From contig NZ_CP102512.1 in NCBI RefSeq assembly GCF_024612015.1, forward strand, positions 62,001 through 126,000: a DNA stretch of 64,000 bases, in the 5' to 3' direction. A program made the translations under genes and the position numbers. Below are positions 41,756-51,500 of this stretch, one piece after another. Numbering within the stretch: the stretch's first letter is position 1; each line of letters starts with the position of its first letter. The notes beneath the pieces are model-generated. The model did not search any database. It had not been told where the DNA came from and saw nothing but the letters and a program-made list of their open reading frames with translations. This stretch comes from Streptomyces sp. CA-210063. GTDB taxonomy: Bacteria; Actinomycetota; Actinomycetes; Streptomycetales; Streptomycetaceae.

Positions 41756-44700
41756 CGGTCCTCCTGACCCGGAATGGGGCTGCCGAGCTCGGCGTCGATC
41801 AGGGCGAACACCTCGTCGTCGGTGGCGGTGGCGAACACGTCCAGGGGCGCCTCGGCGGTCTCCGGGCTCAGGGCGGTGAGCAGCTCACGCACCCGTTGCA
41901 CCACCCGGCCGCGGAACACCTCGTCGGTGGCCGCCCCGGTCAGGCCGGCGGCGAGGCGGTCGAAGTCGGCGAACAGCGCCGGCAGGTCGTCGGCCCCGCC
42001 GGTGTCGCCGTCGAACCGCCCGGCGAGGTGCTCCACCAGGTCGCCGGGGGTGGGATGGTCGAAGACGAGGGTCGCCTCCAGCGTCAGGCCGAGCGCCGCG
42101 CCGAGGCGGTTGCGGAACTCCACCGAGCTCAGCGAGTCGAAACCCAGCTCCTGGAAGGAGCGCCCCGGGTCGATCGCGGCGGCACCGGCGTAGCCGAGCA
42201 CGGCCGCGGCCTCGCCGCGGACGAGGCCGGAGAGGCTGGCGCGCAGCTCCGCGGATCCCAGCCCGGCCAGGCCCGGGTCGGCGACGACGGCCGGTGCGGC
42301 GCTCACCAGGCCGCGCAGTATCGGGGGCACGACCGCCGGGGTGTCCGGGCCCCACCGCAGCGCGACCACCTCCGGTTCCGTACCGGCCAGGGCGGCGTCC
42401 AGCAGGCGCAGTCCCGCCTCGACCGTCAGCGGTGCGAGGCCGGCGCGGGCCAGCCGTTCGCGGTCGGCGGTCATACCGTCGTCGAGGTCCCACGGCCCCC
42501 AGGCCACCGAGACCGCCCGGCCACCTGCCGCGACCCGGTGCCGGGCCAGCGCGTCCAGATACGCGTTGGCCGCGGCATAGTTGCCCTGGCCGGGCCCGCC
42601 GAGCACGCCGGCCGCCGAGGAGAAGAGCACCAGCTCGGCCTCGGGCAACAGCTCGTGGAGGTGGTGGGCGCCATCGGCCTTGGCCCGCCACACGGTCTCC
42701 AGTCGGCCGGTGTCCAGCGCGGTCACCACACCGTCGTCGAGCACCCCGGCGGCGTGCACCACGGTGCCGATCGTCCGGCCGGCCAGCAGCGCGGCCAGCG
42801 CATCCCGGTCACCGACGTCGCAGGCGACCGGCTCGATCCGCGCGTTCAGCCCGGAGAGGCCGGCGGGGACGCGCCCGCTACGGCTGACCAGGAGCACGTC
42901 GGTGAATCCGTGTGCGGCGACCAGGTGACGTACCACCGGGGTGGCGAGGCCACCGCTGCCGCCGGTGACGAGCAGTGTGCCCGGCCGGCGCGGCGGCGGC
43001 GCCTCGGTGGCCGGGGCGCGCACCAGGCGGGCCGCCAGCACCCGCCCGTCGCGGACCGCCAGCTGCGGCTCGCCGGTGGCCAGGGCGCGCGGCAGGATCT
43101 GCGCCGCGTCCGTCCCGGACAGCTCGACGAGACCGAAGCGGCCGGGGTGCTCGGACTGCGCCGAGCGCAGCAGCCCCCATGCGGCGGCCGTGGCCGGGCC
43201 CGGATCGGTGGCGACGAAGACCAGGCGGGCGCCGCCGAAGCGGGTCTCGGCGAGCCAGTGCCGGGCCTGGGAGAGGACGTCACGGGTCAGCTCGAACGCG
43301 GCGGACGCCGCGGTCCCCGTCGCGGCGACCGGCACGATCACCACCTCGGCGGGTTCGGTCAGCGCCGTCGGAGTGTCGGCTCGGGTCACGGTCACGCCCG
43401 CGGCGGTGAGCGCCGCGCCGATGCCGTCCCGGTCCGGGCCCACGACGGCGTACCGGCCGGGCGAGCCGGGGCCGATGTCGTCGAGGGGCACCCAGTCGAC
43501 GTGGTGCAGCGGGTCGGCCGAGGCTCCGGCAGGGCGCAGGGTCACCGCGTCCACCGAGGCGACCAGCCCGCCGACAGCATCGGTGAGCCGCACCGAAACG
43601 ACACCGGGCCGGACCGGGGCGACGCAGGCCCTCGCAGCGACCGCGCCGCTCGCCGCGACCCGGATCGCGGACCAGGCGAACGGCAGGTGGACCCGGCCGC
43701 CGGGGACGAATCCGCCGAGAGCCACCGCGTGCAGCGCCGCGTCGAGAAGAACCGGGTGCACGGCGTACGGGCCGACGTCACCTCCGGGCACGGTGACGTC
43801 CGCATACACGGTGTCGCCGGCCCGCCAGGCGCGGCGCAGCCCCTGGAAGGCGGGACCGTAGCCGGGCAGCCGGTCGTAGAAGCCGGTGAGGTCGAGTTCC
43901 TCGGCGTCGCCGGGCAGCGGTGGCGGCTCGGCCGCGACGCCACCTGCGGGGGCGAGCGCGCCCGTCGCGTGCCGGGTCCAGCCCGGTTCTCCGGCGGCGC
44001 GAGCGTGCACCTCGAAGGCGCACCGCCCGTCGTCGCCGGGCTGTGCCGCGGTGAGCCGCAGGTCGGCGTCGCCGAACGGCAGCGGCGCCTCGATCACCAG
44101 CTCGGCCACGACCGGCCGGCCGAGCAGGGCACCGGCCTGCAGGGCCAGGTCGGCGAAGAACGTGCCGGGCACCAGCGTGGTCCCGTCGACGGCGTGGTCG
44201 GCCAGCCAGCCGTGGCCGTCGCGCGAGACCCTGGCCGACAGCACGTGCCCGCCGGGCAGCTCCACCAGGTCGGCCCGCGCCCGGTCGGGGTCCGTGCCGG
44301 TGGTCACCCAGTGCCGGTCCCGGGCGAACGGGTAGCCGGGCAGCGACAGTCGGCGCGCTCGCGCCGGCATCGGCGGGGTGATCTCGGCCCCGGTGACCCA
44401 GGCGGCGGCGAGCGCGTCGAGGTCGTCACCGGTCACCGCGGCGGCCGGTTTCCGCCGGCGGCCCCGATGGCAGCCGACCCCGGTACGCAGCGCCGTCAGG
44501 AGTTCGGCGGTGGTCGTGGCCACGATGGCGAGCCGCTCGTCCAGGTGCTCACGCCCGGACCACAGGGTGTACGCCAGCGCTGCCGGGTCCACCGCGACGG
44601 CGGCCGTGGTCAGGGCGGCGGCCAGGCCGTCGGCGGTGGTCTCTCCGTCGATCGCCGGGCGGGTTCCGAACACCGCCTGGACGCGGTGGGCGAGGTCGGC

Positions 44701-47700
44701 CAGTTGCGGGAAGTCCAAGCCCAGCTCGGCGAACGGCTCGTCGGGCCGTGCCGCGGTCGCACCGACCTCGGTCAGCAGCGCGGTCACGACCGCGGCCACA
44801 TCTCCGCCGGCGCCCTCCAAGTGGGTCACCAGCCGGGCCATGCTCTCGTCGAGGCGGGCGGTGTCCCGGGCGGACACCACGAACAGCCGCGGCTCGGCCG
44901 GTTCCGGCACGGCCGGCGGCGTCGGCCACTCGGCGAGGACGACGTGCGCGTTGGCCCCGCCGGCACCGAAAGAGCTGATCGCCGCGGTCCGCGGCGCGTC
45001 CGCGCGTCCCGGCCACGGCGCCCGTTCGCGCTGCACCCGGAACCGGGCGGTCTCCCACCGCACCGCGCTGGACAGCGGGTTGGCGTGCAGGGACGGGACG
45101 AGTTCCCGATGGCGCAGTTGGAGTACGACCTTGGTGAGCGCCGCGACGCCGGCCGCGGACTCCAGGTGCCCGATGTTCGACTTGACCGACCCGATCGGCC
45201 AGGGGCCCGGGCCGGCGCCGATCCGGTCGAAGGCGTCCTCCAGCGCGGCGACCTCGATCGGGTCACCGAGGCTGGTGCCGGTGCCGTGCGCCTCCAGGTA
45301 GCCGAGGTGGGCGGGGTCGACCGCGGCGCGCCGCAGCGACCCGGCGATCAGGGCGGCCTGCGATGCCGGGTTCGGCACGGAGAATCCGGCGGTACGGCCG
45401 CCGTGGTTGACCGCGGTACCGCGGATGACGGCGTGCACATGGTCGCCGTCGCGCAGCGCGTCCCGCAGCGGGCGCAGCAGCACCACGCCGACGCCCTCGC
45501 CGGGCACGTAGCCGTCCCCGCCCTCGCCGAAGGCGCGGCAACGCCCGTCGGTGGCCAGGAAGGAGGACTGGCTCAGCAGGAGGTACTTGTTCGGGTGCAC
45601 GGCCAGGTTGACGCCACCGGCCAGGGCCGCCTCGCACTCCCCCCGGCGGATGGCCTCGACGGCCAGGTGCAGCGCGGTCAGCGAGGACGAGCACATGCTG
45701 TCCAGGGCGATGCTCGGTCCGCGGAGGTCCAGGAAGTACGACACCCGGTTGGCGATCGACGCGCTGAACGACGAGGGCACCGGGCCCGGCTCCGCGCCGA
45801 CGCCGTACAGCTGGTACTGGTTGTACATCACCCCGGCGAACACGCCGACGGACCGGCCGCGCCAGGCCGACGGCGCATGGCCGGCCTCCTCGAACGCGTG
45901 CCACGCCTCCTGCAGGAACAGCCGCTCCTGCGGGTCCAGCACGGCCGCCTCGTTCGGCGAGATGTGGAAGAACCCCGCGTCGAATTCGTCCACCCCCGAA
46001 ATGAACCCGCCCCATTTGCCGTACGAGCGTCCCGGCGTCCGGCGGTCTTCGGAGTAGATCGCCGCGTGGTCCCAGCGGTCGGCCGGCACCGTGCTGATGC
46101 AGTCACGGCCGTCGCGCAGGTTCGCCCAGAACTCGTCGAGGTCGCGGGCCATCGGGTAGCGGCCGCTGATGCCCACTACGGCGATCGCGTCGTCGTCAGT
46201 GCCGACCGGCTCGCGGTCCGCCTCCGGCGGAGTGAACTCGGCCGTGATCCGGGCCGCGTCCCCGTTCAGGACCACGACGTGGGAGCGGCCGCTGCCCACG
46301 GCGGCCAGCAGCACGTCGACGGCGGCCGGGGTCTCCATCCCCCGCAGGCCCATCCGGCGCAACGCGGCGTCATCGACCGGCATGCCGCCTTCCGCCCAGG
46401 CCGGCCAGCCCACCGACACGATGTCGCGGCGGGTGCCGGCGAACAGGTCCAGGTACGCGTTCGCACACGCGTAGTCGGCCTGACCCGGATTGCCCCAGGT
46501 GCCGGCGGTGGACGAGCAGAGCACCAGGAAGTCCAGGCTCAGGCGCCGGGTGGCCGCCTCGAGGTGACGGGCGCCGTCGACCTTGGGGGCGAGCACCGCC
46601 CGTACGTCATCGGCTTTCTTCCCCGTCAGCAACCCGTCACGCAGCACGCCGGCGGCGTGCACCACCCCGTGCAGCACTCCGAAGCGGTCCACCGCGGTGC
46701 GCACCGCGCGGTCCACGTCGTCCGCGCGGGTCACGTCCATCACCGCGGTGACCACCTCGGCGCCGAGGGCCGTCAGCTCGGCGGTCACGGACGGATCGGC
46801 CGGGGTGCGGCCGCCCAGGACGAGCCGGGCGTGTACCGACCGGGCCAGATGCCGGGCCAGGGCCAGCCCGACCCCGCCGAGCCCTCCGGTGATCAGGTAG
46901 ACGCCGCGCTCTCGCAGCGACGCCCTGTCCGTCGGTGTCGGCATGGGCCGGGCGAGCCGGATCTGGCGGGTGCCGTGCGCGTAGCGCACCTCCACGTCCG
47001 GTGCCCCGGCGGCCAGCTCGGCCAGCGCGTCGGCCCGGCGTGGCGAACGGACCACCGCGGCCCGTATGCCCGGGTTCTCCCGCACCGCGGTGCGGAACAG
47101 GCCCGCGACAGCGGTGACCGGCGCGTCGTCGTCCTCGACGTGGCAGACCAGCCGCAGGGTGCTCCGCCCCGCGCGGATCGCGGCTGCCAGGAACTCGCTC
47201 AGCGCGACCGCCTCACCGGTGAGGTCGGCCGGATCGGAGGGCTGCCACAGCACACCGGCCGCGGCGGTGTCCGCGAGCGCGGACGGCCAGTGCGCCCGGT
47301 TGTGCACGCCGGTCGTGACCCAGTGCGTCGCAGGCGCTCCGGGCGGCGGCAGCGCGGCCGTGTGCCAGTGCGCCTCGAACCACACCACCTCGGCGGGCAC
47401 CTCGGTGTCGGCGGTCGTCGTGGTCTCGGCGGTCGTCTCGGTCACCGGTTCCGCGGGCGGGGCCGCCACGACCTCGTACTGCCGTAGGTGGTCGGCCAGC
47501 AGGGTGAACGTGTTGTGCTCGAACAGCAGGGTCGGGGAGAAGTCGACGCCGAAGACCCGTTCCAGGTCGGCGGCGATCCCCAGCAGCGCCGTCGAGTCCA
47601 GGCCGAGCTCGTAGAACCCGGCTGTCTCGTCGAAGTCGGCGCGGCCGGTCCTCGCCTCGATCAGCTCACGGACGATCCGGTCGGTGTCCTGCGCCGCCGG

Positions 47701-48552
47701 GGGGCGTGCCTCAAGGCGGGTGATCGCCGCGGCGTCCCGGATCCGTTTGGAGGTCAGGCCGTGCAGCCAGGCGACGACGGTCCCGTCCGGGGCGTGGAAC
47801 TCCAGGTCACACGTGGTCAGGTCGCCGTCGGGCCCGGCCGGGCGCGGCGGGGCGGCGTGCACCAGGGTCTGCGAGCCCAGCGGTCCCACGGCCCGCACCG
47901 ATTCGATCAGCATCGGGATGTACGGGCGGGCCTCGTCGCCCGGTACGGCCTCGGCGAACTGGGTGGGCAGCAGCGTCGAGGAGTCCAGCGCGGCGGGATG
48001 GAGGTGGAAGTACTCGGCGTACTCGGCGGCCTGGGCGCTCAGCGAGAGGTCCGCGAGCAGTTCGTCCGGCCCGGCGTGCAGGGTGCCGAGAGCCCGCATG
48101 AACTCGCCGTGCTCGATACCGGTCGCGCGGACCGTCGTGTACAGGTCGGCCATGTCGACGGTCTGCCGTGCGGCGGCGCGCAGGGCCTCCAGGTCCCGCC
48201 GACGCTGCGGAAACGGCAGGCCCAGGTACAGCTGGCAGTCCAGGACCGGTTCGCTCTGCCCGGAGGGGCGGCGGGTGCCGGTGACCGACACCCGGAAGTG
48301 CCCGTCGTCGCGGGCGAAGCGCAGCGTCAGCTCGGTGTCGAAGTCCGGCCCGGCGGCGACCGGGTTGCGGAACAGCACGCGGCGCAGCTCGACACCGCCG
48401 GGATCGGCGCCCCGGGCTCGCACCACCCGCAGGATGATGTCGAGAAACGACACCCCGGGCAGGATCCGGGTGCCGTGCACACGGTGGTCGCGCAGCACGG
48501 GGTCGCTGCCCCGGATCACGACGGTACAGGTCAGCCCGTCCAAGGAGTCCAT
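41752..48552 (-). CDS. kirAV: PKS 2: DH-ACP-KR, then KS-DH-KR-ACP, AT-less (KirAV-like)
   Basis: The 2,266-residue protein opens with the second part of a split module: DH (DHRVHGTRILPG), ACP (ELGLDSTALLG), KR (ITGGLGGVGLALARH, HAAGVLRDG, QADYACANAYLD). Its KS is on PKS 1. Then comes a trans-AT-type KS (DSMCSSSLTALH, EAHGTGTSLGDP, SVKSNIGHLESAAG) with no AT; its flank holds an ACP-like piece lacking Ser (ELGLDFPQL, about 44.7 kb). Next are DH (DHAVDGTTLVPGTF), KR (VTGGSGGLA, with Ala for the last Gly; HAAGVLDDG; GNYAAANAYLD) and ACP (ELGFDSLSSVEF), all of cis-AT sequence style. It ends in a cis-AT docking tail (ATDDEVFALIDAELG). ATG 48552 has GGGGGAGA; ATG 48573 overlaps the PKS 1 stop (TGATG) but has no ribosome site. 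Confidence 0.93.
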   Translation of the reverse strand: MDSLDGLTCTVVIRGSDPVLRDHRVHGTRILPGVSFLDIILRVVRARGADPGGVELRRVLFRNPVAAGPDFDTELTLRFARDDGHFRVSVTGTRRPSGQSEPVLDCQLYLGLPFPQRRRDLEALRAAARQTVDMADLYTTVRATGIEHGEFMRALGTLHAGPDELLADLSLSAQAAEYAEYFHLHPAALDSSTLLPTQFAEAVPGDEARPYIPMLIESVRAVGPLGSQTLVHAAPPRPAGPDGDLTTCDLEFHAPDGTVVAWLHGLTSKRIRDAAAITRLEARPPAAQDTDRIVRELIEARTGRADFDETAGFYELGLDSTALLGIAADLERVFGVDFSPTLLFEHNTFTLLADHLRQYEVVAAPPAEPVTETTAETTTTADTEVPAEVVWFEAHWHTAALPPPGAPATHWVTTGVHNRAHWPSALADTAAAGVLWQPSDPADLTGEAVALSEFLAAAIRAGRSTLRLVCHVEDDDAPVTAVAGLFRTAVRENPGIRAAVVRSPRRADALAELAAGAPDVEVRYAHGTRQIRLARPMPTPTDRASLRERGVYLITGGLGGVGLALARHLARSVHARLVLGGRTPADPSVTAELTALGAEVVTAVMDVTRADDVDRAVRTAVDRFGVLHGVVHAAGVLRDGLLTGKKADDVRAVLAPKVDGARHLEAATRRLSLDFLVLCSSTAGTWGNPGQADYACANAYLDLFAGTRRDIVSVGWPAWAEGGMPVDDAALRRMGLRGMETPAAVDVLLAAVGSGRSHVVVLNGDAARITAEFTPPEADREPVGTDDDAIAVVGISGRYPMARDLDEFWANLRDGRDCISTVPADRWDHAAIYSEDRRTPGRSYGKWGGFISGVDEFDAGFFHISPNEAAVLDPQERLFLQEAWHAFEEAGHAPSAWRGRSVGVFAGVMYNQYQLYGVGAEPGPVPSSFSASIANRVSYFLDLRGPSIALDSMCSSSLTALHLAVEAIRRGECEAALAGGVNLAVHPNKYLLLSQSSFLATDGRCRAFGEGGDGYVPGEGVGVVLLRPLRDALRDGDHVHAVIRGTAVNHGGRTAGFSVPNPASQAALIAGSLRRAAVDPAHLGYLEAHGTGTSLGDPIEVAALEDAFDRIGAGPGPWPIGSVKSNIGHLESAAGVAALTKVVLQLRHRELVPSLHANPLSSAVRWETARFRVQRERAPWPGRADAPRTAAISSFGAGGANAHVVLAEWPTPPAVPEPAEPRLFVVSARDTARLDESMARLVTHLEGAGGDVAAVVTALLTEVGATAARPDEPFAELGLDFPQLADLAHRVQAVFGTRPAIDGETTADGLAAALTTAAVAVDPAALAYTLWSGREHLDERLAIVATTTAELLTALRTGVGCHRGRRRKPAAAVTGDDLDALAAAWVTGAEITPPMPARARRLSLPGYPFARDRHWVTTGTDPDRARADLVELPGGHVLSARVSRDGHGWLADHAVDGTTLVPGTFFADLALQAGALLGRPVVAELVIEAPLPFGDADLRLTAAQPGDDGRCAFEVHARAAGEPGWTRHATGALAPAGGVAAEPPPLPGDAEELDLTGFYDRLPGYGPAFQGLRRAWRAGDTVYADVTVPGGDVGPYAVHPVLLDAALHAVALGGFVPGGRVHLPFAWSAIRVAASGAVAARACVAPVRPGVVSVRLTDAVGGLVASVDAVTLRPAGASADPLHHVDWVPLDDIGPGSPGRYAVVGPDRDGIGAALTAAGVTVTRADTPTALTEPAEVVIVPVAATGTAASAAFELTRDVLSQARHWLAETRFGGARLVFVATDPGPATAAAWGLLRSAQSEHPGRFGLVELSGTDAAQILPRALATGEPQLAVRDGRVLAARLVRAPATEAPPPRRPGTLLVTGGSGGLATPVVRHLVAAHGFTDVLLVSRSGRVPAGLSGLNARIEPVACDVGDRDALAALLAGRTIGTVVHAAGVLDDGVVTALDTGRLETVWRAKADGAHHLHELLPEAELVLFSSAAGVLGGPGQGNYAAANAYLDALARHRVAAGGRAVSVAWGPWDLDDGMTADRERLARAGLAPLTVEAGLRLLDAALAGTEPEVVALRWGPDTPAVVPPILRGLVSAAPAVVADPGLAGLGSAELRASLSGLVRGEAAAVLGYAGAAAIDPGRSFQELGFDSLSSVEFRNRLGAALGLTLEATLVFDHPTPGDLVEHLAGRFDGDTGGADDLPALFADFDRLAAGLTGAATDEVFRGRVVQRVRELLTALSPETAEAPLDVFATATDDEVFALIDAELGSPIPGQEDR

Positions 48553-48572
48553 CAGGTTCTCTCCCCCGCGCA

Positions 48573-51500
48573 TCAGAACTGGATCTGGAAGAACGGCGCC
48601 GGCGGCGTCGGGCCGTCGTGGCGCCCGTTGCCGTTGGCGGAGGCCGGCACCGGCACCGGCACCGGCACGTCGAACCAGAACCGGCGCCGCCGATACCGCG
48701 GCGGGTCCAGGGGTTCGCGCCGCGGGACATAGCCGTCCGGGGCCTGGCCCACCACCATGTGGGCGTTCGTGCCGCCGAAGCCGAACGAGCTGACCCCGGC
48801 TCGGCGTACGCCGTCCCGCCCGGGCCAGTCCCGCAGCTCGCGGACCGGGAACAGCGGCGACCGGTCGAATGCGAAGCGCCGGTTGAGCGTCGCGCAGTGC
48901 AGGGTCGGCGGCAGTTGCCCGTGGTGCACCGACAGCACCACCTTGATCAGGCCGGCGATCCCGGCCGCGCTGAGCGTGTGCCCGATGTTGGTCTTCACGC
49001 TGCCCACACCGCAGAACCCGACCTCGTCGGTGGCTTGGCGCAGGACCTCGGTGAGCGCCTTCAGCTCCATCGGGTCGCCGATCATGGTGCCGGTGCCGTG
49101 CGCCTCGACGTAACCGAGCTGCGCCGGGGACACCTCGGCCGCGGCGAGCGCGGACTCGATGACCTCACGCTGCGCCCGGGGGTTCGGCGTGGTGATGCCC
49201 ATGGTGCGGCCGTCGTTGTTGACGGCGCTGCCCTCGATCACCGCGTACACCCGGTCGCCGTCGCGGACCGCGTCCTCGACCCGCTTGAGCAGCAGGGCGC
49301 CGACGCCCTCGCCGAGGACGATGCCGTCGGCGCGCTCGTCGAAGGTGTGGCACCGGCCGCTGGGCGACAGCGCCCCGGCGCCGCTCATGCCGACGAACGG
49401 CACCTCGTCGAGCAGGATCTCGACGCCGCCGGCGATCACCAGGTCGGACTCGCCGGTGCGCAGGCTCTGCGCGGCCAGGTGCACCGCGACCAGCGCCGAG
49501 GAGCAGGCGCTGTCGACCACCACGGCGGGACCGCGCACGTCGAGGTAGTGCGAGAGGTGGGCGGCGATGAAGTTCTGCGCCATGCCGCTGATCGAGTGGG
49601 TCGTCGCGGCGGCATGGTGCGCGCCGAAGTTCGCCGCCCGGGCACCGGCGAAGACCCCGACCCGGCGACCGGCCACATCGGCGGGTGTCAGGCCCGCGTC
49701 GGCCAGGCACTCCGCTCCGGCTTCGAGGAACTGCCGCACCAGCGGGTCGACGTGGGCGGCCCCGGCCGGGTCGAGCCGGAAGAAGTCCGGGTCGAAGTCC
49801 TCGATGGCGTCCAGGAATCCGCCCCACTTGCTGACGGTCCTGCCCGGCTGCGGGGCCGGGTGCCAGAAACGATCGGCATCCCAGCGCGACGGCGGCACCT
49901 CGGTCACCGAGTCCACGCCGCCGACCAGGTTGCGCCAGAACGTGGCGTGGTCGGGCGCTCCGGGGAAGTGGGCGGCGATGCCCACCACCGCGATGCCCCG
50001 CTCCGGCTGCTCCACCCGCGGGAGGTGCGGCTCCGGCGGGCGCACCGGTTCCGGCGTACGCACCGGTTCCGGCGTACGCACCGGTTCCGGCGTACGCACT
50101 GGCTCCGGCTCCTCGGGCACCGGCTGATCCGGCAGCTGATCGTCGAGGGCGGCGGACAGCTGGGCGATGGTCGGGTTCTCCAGCAGCGCCGACGGTTCGG
50201 CGACCACCCCGAGGTCACGTTCCAGCGCGGCGAGCAGCTGGGCGATCATGATGGAGTCCACACCGAGGTCGGCGAAGTCGGCGTCGGGCCGGATCTGCGT
50301 GGCGTCCAGGCGCAACGTCGCCGCGAAGACCTCGGTGAGCCTTCGCACGCCGTTACCGGTCCGGGTCCCGTACGCCATGGGCGTGTCCGCGGCGGCGACC
50401 GGCGCGGGGGCCTCAGGGGTGGCGACCGGCGCGGGGGCCTCGGGCGTGGCGACCGTCAGGAGGGCGTCGGCGTCGAACCGGGTGGTGTCCACCAGGCACG
50501 GCAGCACGACCGGGTCGGGCCCGGCCAGCGCCGCGTCCAGCAGCGCCACGCCGTCCCGCGGGCTGAGCGTCCGCAGCCCCAGCTCCCGGTACGCCGGGGT
50601 GTCCACCTCCGGCATGCCGGCCGCCTGCCAGCTCGGCCACTGCACCGACCGGAAGACCGGCGTGTCGGTGCCGGTGCCGCTCCGGTACTCGGCCACCCGG
50701 TCCAGCACCGAGTTGGCCAGCGCGTAGTCGCTCATCCCGGCCGCCAGCGCGGGCACCTGACCGGCGACCGACGAGTACAGCACCACGAAGCGCAGCGGGT
50801 CGTCCGCACACGCGTCCAGCAGCGCCTGCAAGCCGGTGGTCTTCGGTTCCAGCACCCGCCGCATGTCGGCGGTGCGTTTGCCGACGAAGGCCGGGTCGGT
50901 CATCACACCGAGACCGGCGCAGTGCACGATCCCGGCGATCGGTCCCCACTCCTGCCGGATCCGGTCCAGCACCTCCCGGGCGCGCTCCAGCGGGACGCTC
51001 TCGATCAGCAGGCGCACCCCGGGGCGTTCGAGCGCGGTGAGATCGCGCAGCCGGGCCGCCAGCGCCGGATCGGTGTCGGGCGCGGTCAGCAGCTCCGCCC
51101 AGTTCTCGCGGGCGGGCAGCGGGGACTGCCCGAGCAGGACCAGCCGGTCCGCTCCCCGCTCGACGAGCTCGGCGGCCAGCAGGCGGCCGAGCGCGCCGGT
51201 TCCACCGGTGATCACCACCGGCTGCCCGGCGAGATCGGCCGACCACCGGGCGGGCGCCGGGGAGTTGCCGGTGGGACGCAGCGCCGGCGTGTACCGGGCG
51301 CCGTCACGCACGCACACCTCGGTGACCGGGTCGGTCGCCGCCAGCTCCGCGGCGACCACGTCCCGCAGCGCGTCCGGATCCATGACGTCGACGTCGACGG
51401 TACGGGCGAACACCCCGCGGTACTCGGCGGAGAGCATCCGGACCAGCCCCGCGAACGCCGCTCCTCGGAGCGTCGGGCTGTGCGCGCGGAAGGACACAAG

